From Chelonoidis abingdonii (taxonomy: Eukaryota; Chordata; Testudines; Testudinidae), in assembly GCF_003597395.2 (NCBI RefSeq), contig NC_133770.1, positions 6,593,300 through 6,657,299 of the forward strand: 64,000 nt of DNA, written 5' to 3'. The stretch's first letter is position 1. Every line of letters starts with the position of its first letter. This document shows, one piece after another, positions 43,283 through 53,997 of the stretch. The notes below the pieces were generated by a model that was not told the DNA's origin, did no database searches, and saw only the letters and a program-made list of their open reading frames with translations. Position numbers and translations under genes: made by a program.

Positions 43283-44634
43283 TCAGTGCACTTTTAAACC
43301 AAATGCACATTCTACCACCATTCTGCACTTGCTCAGCCTGTAGTTGAATAGCTCCTGACTAGTGTCCAAGCTGCCCATGTACAGCTGCATGAGCCATGGC
43401 ATTAAGGGGTAGGCTGTGTCCCCAAGGATATCTATAGGCATTTCAACATCCCCAACAGTTATTGTCTGGTCTGGAAAGTAAGTCCCTTGCTGCAGCCGTT
43501 CAGACAGACCAGAGTTCCTGAAGACGCGAGCATCGTGTACCTTTCCTGCCCATCTCACTCTGATGTTGGTACAACGTACCTTGTGATCCATCAGTGCTTG
43601 TAGCACCATTGAAAAGTACCCCTCAAGGTTTATGTACTGGCTGCCTTGGTGCTCCGGTCTCAAGATAGGGATATGTGTTCTGTCTATCACCCCACTACAG
43701 TTAGGGAACCCCATTGCAGCAAAGCTATCCACTATGACCTGCACATTTCTCAGAGTCACTACCCTTGATAACAGCAGCTTAGTGATTGCATTGGCTACTT
43801 GGATCATAGCAGCCCCCACGGTAGGTTTGCCCACTCCAAACTGATTCCCGACTGACTGGTAGGTGTCTGGCGTTGCAAGCTTCCACAGGGCTATCGCCAC
43901 TCACTTGTGAACTGTGAGGGCTACTCTCATCTTGGTATTCTTGTGCTTCAGGGCAAGGGAAAGCAAGTCACAAAGTTACATGAAAGTTCCCTTACGCGTG
44001 CGAAATTTTGCAGCCACTGGGAATCATCCCAGACCAGCAACACTATGTGGTCACACCGGTCTGTGCTTGTTTCCTGGGCCCAGAATCAGCATTCAATGGC
44101 TAGAACCTGCCCCATTACCACCATGATGTCCAAATGGCCAGGGCTTGTGCTTTGAGAGAAGTCTGTGTCCATGTCCTCATCACTCTTGTCACAGCGTTGC
44201 TGTCGCCTCCCCGCCTGCTTTTGCAGGTTCTGGTGCTGCATATACTGCAGGATAATGCACGAGGTGTTTACAGTTCTCATAACTGCCGCGGTGATCTGAG
44301 CGGGCTCCATGCTTGCCATAGGATGGTGTCTGCAGGAGAACAGAGTGGCACCGGAAACATGACAATGGTTTGCAGTCCTATTGCACCATCTGCTGCCAGC
44401 AGCGCCCAGGACACAACAGCAGTGGCTAAGCTGAGTGGGCTGCATGCTTGCGGTGGTATGGCTTCTATGCAGAAAAAAGGGGTGAAACGAATGTCTGCTG
44501 TTGCTCTCATGTATCCCAAACCACCCGCTACAACGTTTTTGCCCCATCAGGCAGTGGGAGCTCAACGCAGAATTCCAATGGGTGGCGGAGACTGCGGGAA
44601 CTGTGGGATAGCCACCCACAGTGCAACGCTCCAA
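43283..44634 (-). pseudogene. Harbinger transposase (DDE, HARBI1-like)
   Basis: The C-terminal frame (43900-43283, 205 codons) is well preserved: ALWKLATPDTYQSVGNQFGV (helix-turn-helix-like), GVIDRTHIPI (first Asp), VHDARVF, ILGDTAYPLMPWLM (second Asp) and RMVVECAFG (Glu). All three DDE candidates are present. The N-terminal frame (44634-44086) includes MEPAQITAAVMRTVNTSC and DESDEDMDTD-like acidic sequence. Between 44086 and 43901 a stop (after AIEC) and at least one frameshift break the frame. It cuts and pastes the element when intact; here it is a recent-looking pseudogene. Confidence 0.85.
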
Positions 44635-44778
44635 AAGTCGACGCTAGCCTCGGTTCTGTGGACACACTCCGCTGATTTAATGCGCTTAGTGACGACACAC
44701 ACAATTGTCTGTATAAAATCGCTTCCTAAAAAATTGACTTCTATAAATTCAACCTAATTTCGTAGTATAGACATACCC

Positions 44779-45353
44779 TTAGAAAGGAATCATGGATTCA
44801 GCTTTTCAGTTAAACTTCCTGATTGGTACAATAAACTCTAGAGCACTCACCTTAAACTAGCACAGCACTTTGATATTTTAAAAGTTTCTATATTACCCAG
44901 ATTATTTTACAATTTACCTTTAAGCAGGCTACCTGTTTATGTTCTTCATAGTTTGGACATGATTGTCAAAAAGACAGTTAAAATATTTCTCACCTACCTC
45001 AATGCAAGGAACCTGGAGGTTAAAAAAAATTAAAAGATGGTGAGTGCTTAAGTGGTCGACGAGGTGCACTCTCAATCTTTAGATGGTACAGCCTGGCAAA
45101 AGAAACAATTCCACACATATCTGGCCAGTGTCAAAAGAACAAGGCTGCCAGAATTAAAAGGCATAATAGGATTTTAAATGTCTTCGTTGATAAAAGTGAG
45201 TGATCTCAGAATGCCAGATATAGCTTTCGTCCAAGATGGCAAGGCTGTAGCTGTGGATTTGAGGATTCAGTGAGAGGATAATGTCCTGAGTGTGGAGGAA
45301 ATGTGTAGGGCCAAGGGAGAATACTACTTTGTTCTTGATAGGCGAGTAATGGC
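44779..45353 (+). pseudogene. R2-like LINE, thumb and endonuclease part
   Basis: The second half of the interrupted R2-like element reads ILPRLFYNLPLSRLPVYVLH, then LDMIVKKTVKIFL, corresponding to the post-RT thumb region. The restriction-like endonuclease follows with MPDIAFVQDGKAVAVDLRIQ, a stop, then EDNVLSVEEM and KGEYY. The spacing of PD, VD and K is the PD-(D/E)xK type used by R2 LINEs. One TGA after RIQ and other stops disable it. At about 45353 it abuts a Penelope-like RT block on the opposite strand. Confidence 0.75.
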
Positions 45354-46575
45354 CATTGTAGTAATGGAGATATGGCTGCAGGTTTTGCATCTGTTGTTCT
45401 TGCAGGGTCTGGTGCTGCTTTGACTTGGTGTCTCCTGGTCTGTGGTGAGCTTCTGATGATGAGCTTGACAAGTCTGGGGAGTTGTTTGAAGGCCGGAAGA
45501 GAAGGTTCAGAAATATTTCTTTCTCGATGTGGCCCCCATCAAGCATGGGTTGTAGTTGTTTGATGATGCCCCATACGGAGTATGGATACCCAGTGTGGAG
45601 TGGTAGGTGACAACTAGTGGTGTGCGGTCAGTGTTTGTTTTCCCCCCTTGTACTGAAGCAGGTTTTCTTGGGAAATTAGGGTGGCCCATTCCATGATGCG
45701 ATCTACTTCTCTGGTAGAGCGTCCTTATTTAGTGAAGGTGATTTTAAGTGTGTTAAGATGTTTATCCTGGACTTTCTCCTCAGAGCATGTTCTGTGGTAT
45801 TTGAGTGCCTGGCCGTAGATTACACATTTCTGGATGTGGTTGGAGTAGTTTCTGGATCAGTGGAGGTAAGTGTGGTGATTCATGGGTTTCTTGTAGACAG
45901 TTGTGTGTAGGGTTCTGTTTTTGAAGCTCATCATTGTCTCCAGGAAGTTGATGCTGATGTGGAAATGTTCTAGAGAGTTTAATGGATGGGTAGTGGTTGT
46001 TGAAGTTGTGGTGGAAATATATGAGGGAATTTAGGTCATCTGTCCAGAGGATGAACATGTCATCCATGTATATCATGTATATCATCGGTTTTGTGTTGCA
46101 TTTTTTCCAGAAATTCTCAGGGTGCCCCATGGAAAGGTTGGCATATTAAGGAACCATCCTAGTACCTACAGCTGTTCACAGGTTTGGACATGGTGTTTGT
46201 CGTTGAATGTAAAATTGTTCTGGGTTAGGGATGATATGGTCGAGTTTGGCGATATGTTTGGAGTGGAGATCTGAGGGTTGTCCATTGTCTTCTAGATATC
46301 TGAGGCAGACAGCAATGTTGTCATTGTGGGGGATGTTGGTGTCTAGGGAAGTGACATCCATGGTGGCAAGTACAGTGTTCCGAGGGAGGCTGTTGATATT
46401 GCTGAGTTTCTGGAGGAAGTCAGTTGTAGCCTGGAGGAAAAGTGTTCTTTGTACGGTGAGTGGTTTGAGCATGGCTTCTGTGAGTCCCAATACGCCTTTA
46501 GTAAGAGTGTCATGGTCAGATATGATGAGTCTGTCTTGGTGCCATTGTTTGTGTATCATGGGATCCCCAATTCCA
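45354..46575 (-). pseudogene. Penelope-like reverse transcriptase block, minus strand
   Basis: Reading leftwards from 46575: IHKQWHQDRLIIS, LTKGVLGLTEAMLKPL, ATMDVTSLDTNIPHNDNIAV (the PLE 'DVTSLYTNIPH' RT motif), then after a frameshift MIYMIYMDDMFILWTDD (catalytic YxDD), FHHNFNNHYPSIKLS, and LPGDNDELQKQNPTHNC. The block ends in the linker with TRPCKNNRCKTCSHI (zinc-finger-like cysteines) at about 45380. The GIY-YIG domain does not follow on this strand. Several stops and frame changes are present. Confidence 0.85.
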
Positions 46576-47090
46576 GTCTTGCCAAGCTCATCATCAGAAG
46601 TAAGCTCCCCACAGACTAGAACCCTCCAACTCAAAGTGGCACCTGACCCTGCCAGAGCAAAAAGATGAGAAACCTGTAGCCATGTCTCCACTGCTACAAT
46701 GATCAATATCCCACACAACCCACCTTTCAAGATCCATGGGTCCTACACATGCCTATCACAACATGTGGTATACCTCATCTAGAGTATCAAATACCCCAGT
46801 AACAACTATGTGTGTAAAATGAAACAATCACCACACTCTCAAATGAACTCACACAAAAAGTTGATAAAAGACAAAAACATCCTATTATCGCTGGGTGAAC
46901 ACTTTTCACAAAATGATCAGTCAATATCTGACCACTCAGTCCTCCTCCTCAAAGGAAACCTGCACAACACTATCAAAAGACGAGCTTGGGAGCTTAAATT
47001 CATAAATCTGCTAGACTCCAGAAATCATGGACTCGATAGAGATACTGGTTTTATGTCTCATTACAATAATCTGTTACCCACTAACGCTCC
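46576..47090 (+). pseudogene. Penelope-like GIY-YIG block, plus strand
   Basis: It starts in the same linker that ends the minus-strand block, then reads FKIHGSYTCLSQHVVYLI, NNYVCKMKQSPHSQMNSHKK (YVGETRQSLR...H in intact elements), VGEHFSQ-like LGEHFSQNDQSISDHSVLLL and RRAWELKFINLLDS, ending near the C-terminus. This is the PLE GIY-YIG nuclease. A stop follows YLI. It is cut by a CR1 at 47091 and its 3' untranslated part resumes at 48581. Confidence 0.85.
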
Positions 47091-47201
47091 TAGAAAACAT
47101 GACCTATGAAGGAAGATTGAAAAAAAATTGGGGTTGTTTGGTATGGAAAAAAGAAGATGGAGAGGGGACGTGATAGCAGTTTTCAAGTACATAAAAGATG
47201 G

Positions 47202-48257
47202 TGTGGCGGGTTGGTCACCCTGCTCCAGCCCTGAGGGGGTTAAAAGCAGCCCTGGAGAGGGCTGTGGTGGGGAAAAGCTAGGCTGATTCGGGGAAGCAGC
47301 CACAGCTGGGGCCATACCCCAGTCGGCCGCAGCTGGCCCTATAAGAGGGCTGAGGGCCAGAGGCTGTGGGAGTCCCTCTCTAGCTTCCGAGAAAGAAGGG
47401 CCTGGCTGCCTGAGAGCTGAGGAGGGTACCTCAGGTAGAGCAGTGCTGGGGAAGGGCAGAGGGAGCTGGGGAGCTCCAGCCTAGCAAATCCCCAAGCTGA
47501 AGGCCAAGTTAGAGGCCTATGAAAGGGTATTGGGGCTGCAGAGGGGCAGCCCAGAGATAGGCACAGGCAGCTGGTTAGGGTGACGAGACATCCCAATAAA
47601 ATTGGGACTTTCCTGATTTTGAGGAGTTTGTCCTGCGTCCCAACCAGAGTACCGTCAGGACGCCATTTGTCCTGATATTTTGTTTCCTGGTCTTCGACAG
47701 CAATTTGGCGGAGAGTCCTTCAGTCCAGACGGTCTTTCGGTGGTGGGTGCTTCTGTCTTTGGTGGCAGGGTTTATTACCCGCCGCTGAAATACCTCCGAA
47801 GACCATCTACAACTGAAGGGCTTTCCGCCGAATTGCCGCTGAACTCCCGGACAGGTGAGTGTAAAAAAACAAACAAACAAAAAAAGCCCCCCCCGCGACA
47901 GTCCCAATATTTTCCCTTAAACATCTGGTCACCCTACAGCTGGTCCAACCCCCCTTGCTGATGATGAGTAGTTTACAGACTGCTGTCTGACCCAGTGAGC
48001 GGGGGCTAGATGATGACTGGCAGTAGCCACTGAGGTAAGGTGGAGATAGAGAGTTGGGGCCCCCTGGGTGGGGAGACCCAGATTGTGGGTTACTGCTGGG
48101 GCATAACCCTGACTTAGAGGGGCACTGGGTCTGGGAGGGACACAGGGGCCAGTGGCAGGTGAGACACTGGCCTGCAGAGGGCGCTCCAGGCTGAAAGAGC
48201 TAATTCCCAAGATGACCAGCAGGAGGCGCCATGCTGGTGAGTTGTTGCCTCACAACA
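47202..48257 (+). mobile_element. Solo LTR inserted in the CR1
   Basis: The insert begins TGTGGCGGG and ends CACAACA (TG...CA), flanked by GATGG (47197-47201) and AATGG (48258-48262), 4 of 5 matching. A TATA-like CTATAAGAGGG lies at about 47339-47349. A 361-bp hAT MITE sits inside, so the LTR itself is about 690 bp. No internal retroviral sequence is present. Confidence 0.65.
47576..47936. mobile_element. hAT MITE (TAGGGTGACC family), innermost layer
   Basis: The left end is TAGGGTGACGAGACATCC and the reverse complement of the right end is TAGGGTGACCAGATGTTT. Perfect 8-bp flanks CAGCTGGT lie at 47568-47575 and 47937-47944. It is longer than the 117-123-bp members because of a central segment with inverted pieces (cggagagtccttcag / ctgaagggctttccg). 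Confidence 0.9.
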
Positions 48258-48580
48258 AATGGTTACAAGGAGGAGGAAGAAAAATTGTTCTTCTTAACCT
48301 CTGAGGTTAGGACAAGAAACAATGGGATTAAATTGAAGAAAAGGAGGTTTAGGTTGGACATTAGGAAAAACTTTCTACTGTCAGAGTGGTTAGGCACTGG
48401 AATAAATTGCCTAGGGTGGTTGTGGAATTTCCATCATTGGAGATTTTTTAAGAGCAAGTTAGACAAATACCTGTCAGAGATGGCCTCGATAATACTTAGT
48501 CCTGCCATGAGTGCAGTGGACTGGACGAGATGACCTCTTGAGGTCCCTTCCAGTTCTATGATTCTGTGATTCTATGATTC

Positions 48581-48810
48581 CTTTGTCCTATGACTGCAGA
48601 GGTGTTAAGGCCCACTTCATTTTGACTGGGTTCTTGCAACATATGTTAACACCTCATGCTTAAACAATCTGTTCCAACTTATATTTAGCTGTGACACTCT
48701 GATTCTCTTCCCCAGATTTGAAGAAGAGCTCTGTGGACCTTAAAAGCTTGTCTCTTTCATCAGCAGAAGTTGGTCCGATAAAAGATCTTACCTCACCCAC
48801 CTTACCTCTT
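48581..48810 (+). mobile_element. Penelope-like element 3' end
   Basis: This continues the PLE cut at 47090: 'tatgactgcagaggtgttaa', 'cttaaacaatctgttcc', 'tatttagctgtgacactctga', then the terminal sequence with GAAGAAGAGCTCTGTGG, AAAGCTTGTCTC, AGAAGTTGGTCC and CTTACCTCACCCACC. The terminal part recurs at 16971-17060 and 53998-54125. Confidence 0.8.
48714..48757 (+). ncRNA. Decayed hammerhead-like fold at PLE 3' end
   Basis: AGAU (48714-48717) faces GUCU, the core reads UUGAAGA instead of CUGAAGA, and an extra A then GAGCU start stem II. The second core reads AAAA before GCUU. It has the same layout as 33639-33678 but different stem sequences, and is decayed at several positions. Confidence 0.4.
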
Positions 48811-49370
48811 TCCTACAGCCACATGGCCTTCATCTGTGCAGCCAGCTTCCTCTGCCACTAGGAGGGCCTCCTTTGTAGAAGAAATTTTCCTTGCAGTTTC
48901 CAGCAAATATGTGACCTCCGCCTCTTACAGCTGGTGTATAATTTTTGATAAACGAGGCCCCAAGGCATTGGCTGCAGACGGAAAGTTGTTTTGATTGTAA
49001 CAGTCTTTGATTCATTAGAGCCAAAAATGATTTATTTTTGCTTTGCTTTCCTCCACTCTGTCCCCTTCGTTGCTTCTATTTTGAATAGGGATTGAGCTGT
49101 TCTAGTTACATGCCAACGGTCGCATGCGTTGTAGTTGCCATTCAGCCTGTCAGTCACCTCCTGCATCAGATATGTGTGAACAGGGTGGTTGGTTATCTGC
49201 CTGTGCAGCTGAGCAGTGAGCATCTGAATCGGCAATTTTGACTAGCGCCCTGGCTCTTTGACTCAATAGGCTTGTGATTTGGGTAGGCAGGAAAGCCAAC
49301 CCTTGTGAGCCTATTCCCTGTTGCAAAGAGCCGTCCCCCCTTTATTTATTCAAGGTTGCCTTGTGACTTG
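48811..49370. other. Unannotated sequence
   Basis: No gene or repeat was recognised. Two short minus-strand frames (48830-49024, 49032-49235) have no family motif that I know. Confidence 0.35.
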
Positions 49371-51497
49371 GGCCACGTCTACACTACGGGATAATATTGA
49401 ATTAGCTAAAATCGGTTTTATAAAACTGATATTATAAATTCGATTTCATGCAGCCACACTAGGCACAGTAATTTGGTGTTGTGCGTCCATGGTCCGAGGC
49501 TAACGTTGATTTCTGAAGCGTGCCATTGTGGGTATGTCTCTTCCGTAGCTATCTTCATAGTTCCCGGCTCAAGTTCTCCCCCGCCCTTGGATATCTTCTG
49601 TGGTTGAATTCATGGTGTCGCGGGATGGTTCTGAGGTTAATGTCGTCAGTCATGATCCTATCCTCCGGCGAAACATCAGCTGACAATCCTTTCACGCCGT
49701 TTTTTCCTGGATTGTCCCTGGCAGACGCCATAGCACAGGCAACCACTGCGAGCCCATTTCAGCTTTTTTGGTTTTTCCAAGGCACCGTATGTGTACTGGA
49801 TGCTGTGGATGAGAGAGGCGATTACTCCAGCGCTACACAGACAGCATTCACTGGTGCTTTTGCAATGTATAGCAGAGGATGGTTATTGGTCGTTTCTTTA
49901 ACTGTCTGACTGCCGGATGAAAACTGGCAATGAGCATGATGTTATCTCTCTCCTTCCTCTTGTACTTGTCGCGGAGCTGCTATCATGAGTGCCCCTGGCT
50001 GAAATCGGCCTGGGGGCGCAATGCCAAAGCCAAATTTGGGATATGACTCACTTGGAGGACTTGAGTCCGATACAATCTCTCCTTGATGTGTTTCTAAAAA
50101 TATTAGAGTCAGTCCTGCGCTTAGAATAAAGGGGCAAGTGTATTTTAGGACCAGTGTATCACGAGCACAGCTGCACTCCGTGTCAGTATTCACAGGGGGT
50201 GCCCCTGCAACAACCCACCGTTGCTTTTCTCCCTCCCCCAACTCCTTCTGGGATACCGTGGCAAGTGTCCTGCCCATTTGTGTCATGAAGTAATAATAGA
50301 ATGCAGGAATAAAAACACTGAGTGTTTTTGAGTGACATAAAATGAGGGGGGAGGCAGCCTCCCGGCGCGATGATAGTCCAGGCAGGACATTAAGCGGTGT
50401 GGGGGGAGAGGAGCCCAGCATGCTGCTGCTATGACAGTCCAGGCAGTACAGAATCTTTTCTTTACACAGGAAAGGGAGGGGCTGAAGCCAGCCCAGTTGC
50501 TATGATGAAGCTGGTTATTAGCCGTTCTCTGTCCTATCTACTGGGTAGTAACCAGCAATGTTGGCCTTTTGATATCAACATGTTAGATATTCATGAGGAC
50601 GGTTACTAGTCCTATTGCACGCTTCTACACCACCGGGGAGGGGGAGAAAGGAGGAGGATACTGCTCTTCACTGCTGCAGCATCGCGTTCTTTCTACCAGC
50701 AGCATTCAGTACACATAGGGTGACATTGAAAGTAGTCAAGAAATGATTTCTTTCCCTTTTTCTTTCACTGGTGGGGGATGGGGGGGAAAGAAACTGAGGA
50801 GCTGGTTCCCTGACCACGCCAGACACTGTGTTTGAACCTACAGACATTGGGCTCAGCCAAGAATGCAAATACTTTTCAGAGACTGCTGTGGACTGTGGGA
50901 TAGCTGGAGTCCTCAGTACCCCCCTCCCTCCATGAGCGTCCATTTGAGTCTCTGGCTTCCCGTTACGCTTGTCACGCAGCGCTGTGTAATCCTGGAGATT
51001 TTTTTTCAAAATGCTTTGGCATTTGTGTTCTGTAACGGAGCTCTGAATACAACAGATTTGTGTCTCCATACAATGATCAGATCCAGTATCTCCGTTAACA
51101 GGTCCATGCTGGAGCTCTTTTGGATTGAGACTGCATTCGCCACCCGTGCTGATCAGAGCTCCACGCTGGGCAAACAGGAAATGTAATTCAAAAGTTCGCG
51201 GGGCTTTTCCTGTTTACCTGCCCGCTGCATCCGAGTTCAGATTGCTGTCCAGAGCGGCAGTGTGCACTGTGGGATACCGCCCGGAGGCCAATAACGTCGA
51301 TTTCCGTCCACACTAACCGTAATCCGATATGTTAATATCGAGAATTTAGCGCTACTCCTCTCGTCGGGGAGGAGTACAAAAATTGATTTAAAGAGCCCTT
51401 TATATCGATATAAAGGGCCTTGTAGTGTGGATGGGTACAGCGTTAAATCGATTTAACGCTCTTTAAATCGATTTAAACGTGTAGTGTAGACCAGGCC
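49371..51497 (-). mobile_element. Harbinger-derived element, degenerate, TTG duplication
   Basis: The left end is GGCCACGTCTACACTAC and the reverse complement of the right end is GGCCTGGTCTACACTAC. Flanks are TTG at 49368-49370 and 51498-51500. From 51450 leftwards, the minus strand aligns with the left part of the 42124-44778 Harbinger, including 'ctcctccccgacgag', 'acaggaaaagcccc' and an eroded copy of the Myb-like gene (AAAAGAGCTCCAGCATGG, ACTGGATCTGATCATTG). No DDE motifs were found; the central 1.3 kb is not recognised. Confidence 0.8.
50880..51160 (-). pseudogene. Eroded Harbinger Myb/SANT-like gene
   Basis: The minus strand from about 51150 parallels the 42530-42680 gene: AAAAGAGCTCCAGCATGG, then GGAGATACTGGATCTGATC and AAATGCCAAAGCATTTTG. 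Frameshifts and a stop at the WT(E/*)RE position destroy it. Confidence 0.6.
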
Positions 51498-51500
51498 TTG

Positions 51501-52049
51501 GACTCTGCAACCAGACAAGGGGTTAAGAACCTCCTTTTTACACCCCAGTTTTACAGGTATAAATGTGCCAGCATCTTTCTTCCTTGGAGCAGGTGGTCAG
51601 GAAATGGGTAGAACCATGACTCCATTCCTCCCTGGAACCCTGACCCCACTTGCTTGCCAGTACTGGGCTACCAGTAGTTTAATGCTGCTGCAGATCAGCA
51701 TCAAATCAGTAACTCCCAGGAAGGAGCAGGGAGGGGAATGTGACTCAGACAGGTATCACACAGCATCTTTGGGAGTACCCACTGAGGAGTGCTGCTTCCA
51801 TACTGCCCCTTGCTCAGTGCTTAACCTAAAGACACAATCTACTCCTTAATTAATATTATGCTTAACCGCCCCCCAAAGCCACCTGTACAAGATCCTGGTG
51901 TTTTTTTTCCAAGTGTGATTATAATGCTGGCAAAAAGTGCCAGATTCACAGCCCTGGAGTCCTCTGTTTATGCGCAAAACAGACTCAGCATACTACAGTC
52001 TATCTAGCTTCAGCAGTTACGTGACCCTCACCAGAGTATCTGGGTGCTT
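51501..52049. other. Unannotated sequence
   Basis: A 94-codon plus frame at 51565-51849 shows no motif. I see no repeat similarity. Confidence 0.3.
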
Positions 52050-52240
52050 CACTGTCTTTTAAAGCATTTACTGTCACAACACCCTGCTCTTATCCTCATT
52101 TTATAGGTGAAGAACTGAGGCCCAGAGAAACTAAGTGCCCTGCCCCATGGATAATTTGTTGCGGAGCAAGAACCCAGGTTTCCCACAGCCTACACTAGTG
52201 CACAAACCACTAGACTGTCTTTCCATCCCAGGGCTCCTGT
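52050..52240 (-). repeat. MIR-like SINE, minus strand
   Basis: 'cctcattttataggtgaagaactgaggcccagagaaactaag' and 'agaacccaggtttcccacagcc' plus 'aaccactagac' are the reverse complement of a MIR. Confidence 0.7.
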
Positions 52241-52789
52241 CTTGTTTTAAATAATAAACAAACAAACCAGCTTAACTATATCACAGAGCTCCAAACACAC
52301 CTGAGCATGGCGGAGGGGCCATGTGCTGCCTATCAAGTTTGCAACACTCATTTTTGCAGCAGGTGACAGTACAAAGATGCCTTTTGTCTGCTTGAGTCTG
52401 AGTGTGTGCACATGTGGGGAAGTGCGCGGGGTAAGGAGTAGACTGTGGTACTTTAAAATCTTCCCTCCACTCCCAATATGGATATGTAAACATCCACTGG
52501 TCCATTGACTTGTGTGCTCCAGTTTTGAACATCTGGGTTTTTTTAGTCACCGTGAAACTCATCAGTTATTTGCTCAACCGTTTCATCATCATGAGCCTGA
52601 TGCAGGGAGGCCATCAATTGCCTCAACTCACACTGACTTCAGTGAGAGTCGAGAAGACTCGGTACCTTTCACAGAGTAGCACTCAGAACCTCACAGGATC
52701 CAGGCCATTATACGGGAGCCCATGGAAGGTGTCAAAATGGTCTCAAACAGTGGATCCCACTCCTTGGCCAAACCGGAAAAAAAAAATCA
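52241..52789. other. Mostly unannotated; palindromic repeat piece near 52620
   Basis: 'ctcaactcacactgacttcagtgagagtcgag' is the axis of the GACTTCAATGG-type repeat. Otherwise nothing is recognised. Confidence 0.3.
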
Positions 52790-53190
52790 GACAAAGATAA
52801 TCTGGGGGTGACCCCAACCTGAAATGGTTTAGGTTTTCCTTGCCAAAATAAAAAACTGAAAAAAAAATGTGTTTTGACCCAAAATGAAATTTTGTTTCAG
52901 TCTTTTCATTTCACGTCATTACATTTTTAACCCCTTTTATTCCCTCCCCCTGCCACCCGCACAAATCTGGCTACATTTCAAAACGAAAAGGCAAAGCTTC
53001 TTGTTTTGAAAGTGTCAAGATGAACTGGTTCAGCTCTTTCAACTGTTGTTTTTCTTTCTTTTTTTAATTTGGCCAAAACTATTCACTTTATGTAATCCAA
53101 AGTCACAAATAGTTTTATTTGACTGAAAAATGCATTTTTTGGGGGGTGAAGAAACTATTCGCTGAGAAAAAAAATCATCCAGTTCTACTT
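52790..53190. repeat. AT-rich diverged repeat (TTTTCAA/GAAAAT type)
   Basis: It shares short phrases ('aaaatgaaattttgtttcag', 'tttcaaaacgaaaagg', 'ctgaaaaatgcattttttgg') with 24600-24990 and 58990-59390. Confidence 0.45.
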
Positions 53191-53884
53191 GTAAGAAGGC
53201 AGCCATAGTCTTTCTTCCACAGTAGACCCCTACCAGGCCTAAAAGGGGGCAGAGAGCAGTTGAGGGTCTCTGTCTTTGTCTCCAAAGGCTATCTACTTAG
53301 CTGTTTGCAGCAGCTCTAAAATTACTTTAAACATCTAACCAACCCTAGTGTGGTGATTTCACTGTTCCAGTTGCAAAATCCTGGCATCTTTCAAATGCAT
53401 CTAAAATTACATGACTTTGAAGACTGGTATTTATTCAATATTCATGTGACATGTTGATGCTCTGCAACAATTTTTAACCATAAATTACATAGTAAATAAA
53501 AAAACAAACTCCAAATGCCGTGAATGTTGGTAGCTGCAGAGGAAGAAGCTTATTTACCTAGCTGTTGAGAGGGTGTTTTCTTGTTACCTTTCATCGCACC
53601 CAACCTCTAAGAACTCATTGATGAACAAATATTGTTAAGTCATTTCTCTTTCCATTTAGGAAATAGGATGGTGTTCTTTAATGATTTATCTGCCCAGTTT
53701 TATGGAATATGCTTTGCAAGTTAATTTTGGATCCTATCGGGGACTTAAAAAAAATGTCATTTTGGAAAAAATTATCTGCTGCAGGAACAGTAAAACTAAG
53801 ATGGGCCCAGTTCATTATATATGTCCAGGAGTCCAGTATGTGTCAAACTTTGACTGATCCAGCTTGTGGGACATATTGCTTTAC
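53191..53884. other. Unannotated sequence
   Basis: No gene or repeat was recognised in this AT-rich stretch. Confidence 0.3.
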
Positions 53885-53997
53885 TGCGGACTTGTCTACA
53901 TGACACTGCAGTCTGGACTATGGAATTGTGAACGTTAGAGCCCGCTAATGTGCTGGTGTGAACTAAATGGTACCTAGTTCGTGTTGATGTTGTCCTG
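53885..53997. mobile_element. Harbinger-type MITE fragment
   Basis: 'cggacttgtctacatgacactgcagt' is a GTCTACA-type end, followed by 'gtgaacgttagagcccgctaatgtgctggtgtg'. The right end is missing. Confidence 0.45.

Larger units (their letters stand above)
42124..44778. mobile_element. PIF/Harbinger transposon with two genes
   Basis: The left end is GCCCTGGTGTACACTAGG and the reverse complement of the right end is GGGTATGTCTATACTACG, both continuing into TTTAGGTCGAATTTA-like sequence. Flanks are CTA (42121-42123) and TTA (44779-44781). R2-like LINE sequence lies on both sides and is colinear across the insertion. It encodes a Myb/SANT-type protein on plus and a DDE transposase on minus, the two-protein organisation typical of Harbinger. 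The genes converge near 43270. Both are lightly damaged. Confidence 0.85.
47091..48580 (+). mobile_element. CR1 LINE inserted in the Penelope-like element
   Basis: CR1 sequence begins 'agaaaacatgacctatgaaggaagattg' and runs to 'gcagttttcaagtacataaaagatgg' (47201). After a 1056-bp foreign insert it resumes with 'ttacaaggaggaggaag' and ends with the CR1 3' tail 'gaggtcccttccagttctatgattctgtgattctatgattc'. Penelope 3' sequence lies on both sides. Confidence 0.85.

Noticed and set aside
44134..44757. 207-codon plus frame
   Set aside because: It is antisense to the Harbinger transposase N-terminus, whose minus-strand reading has recognisable sequence.
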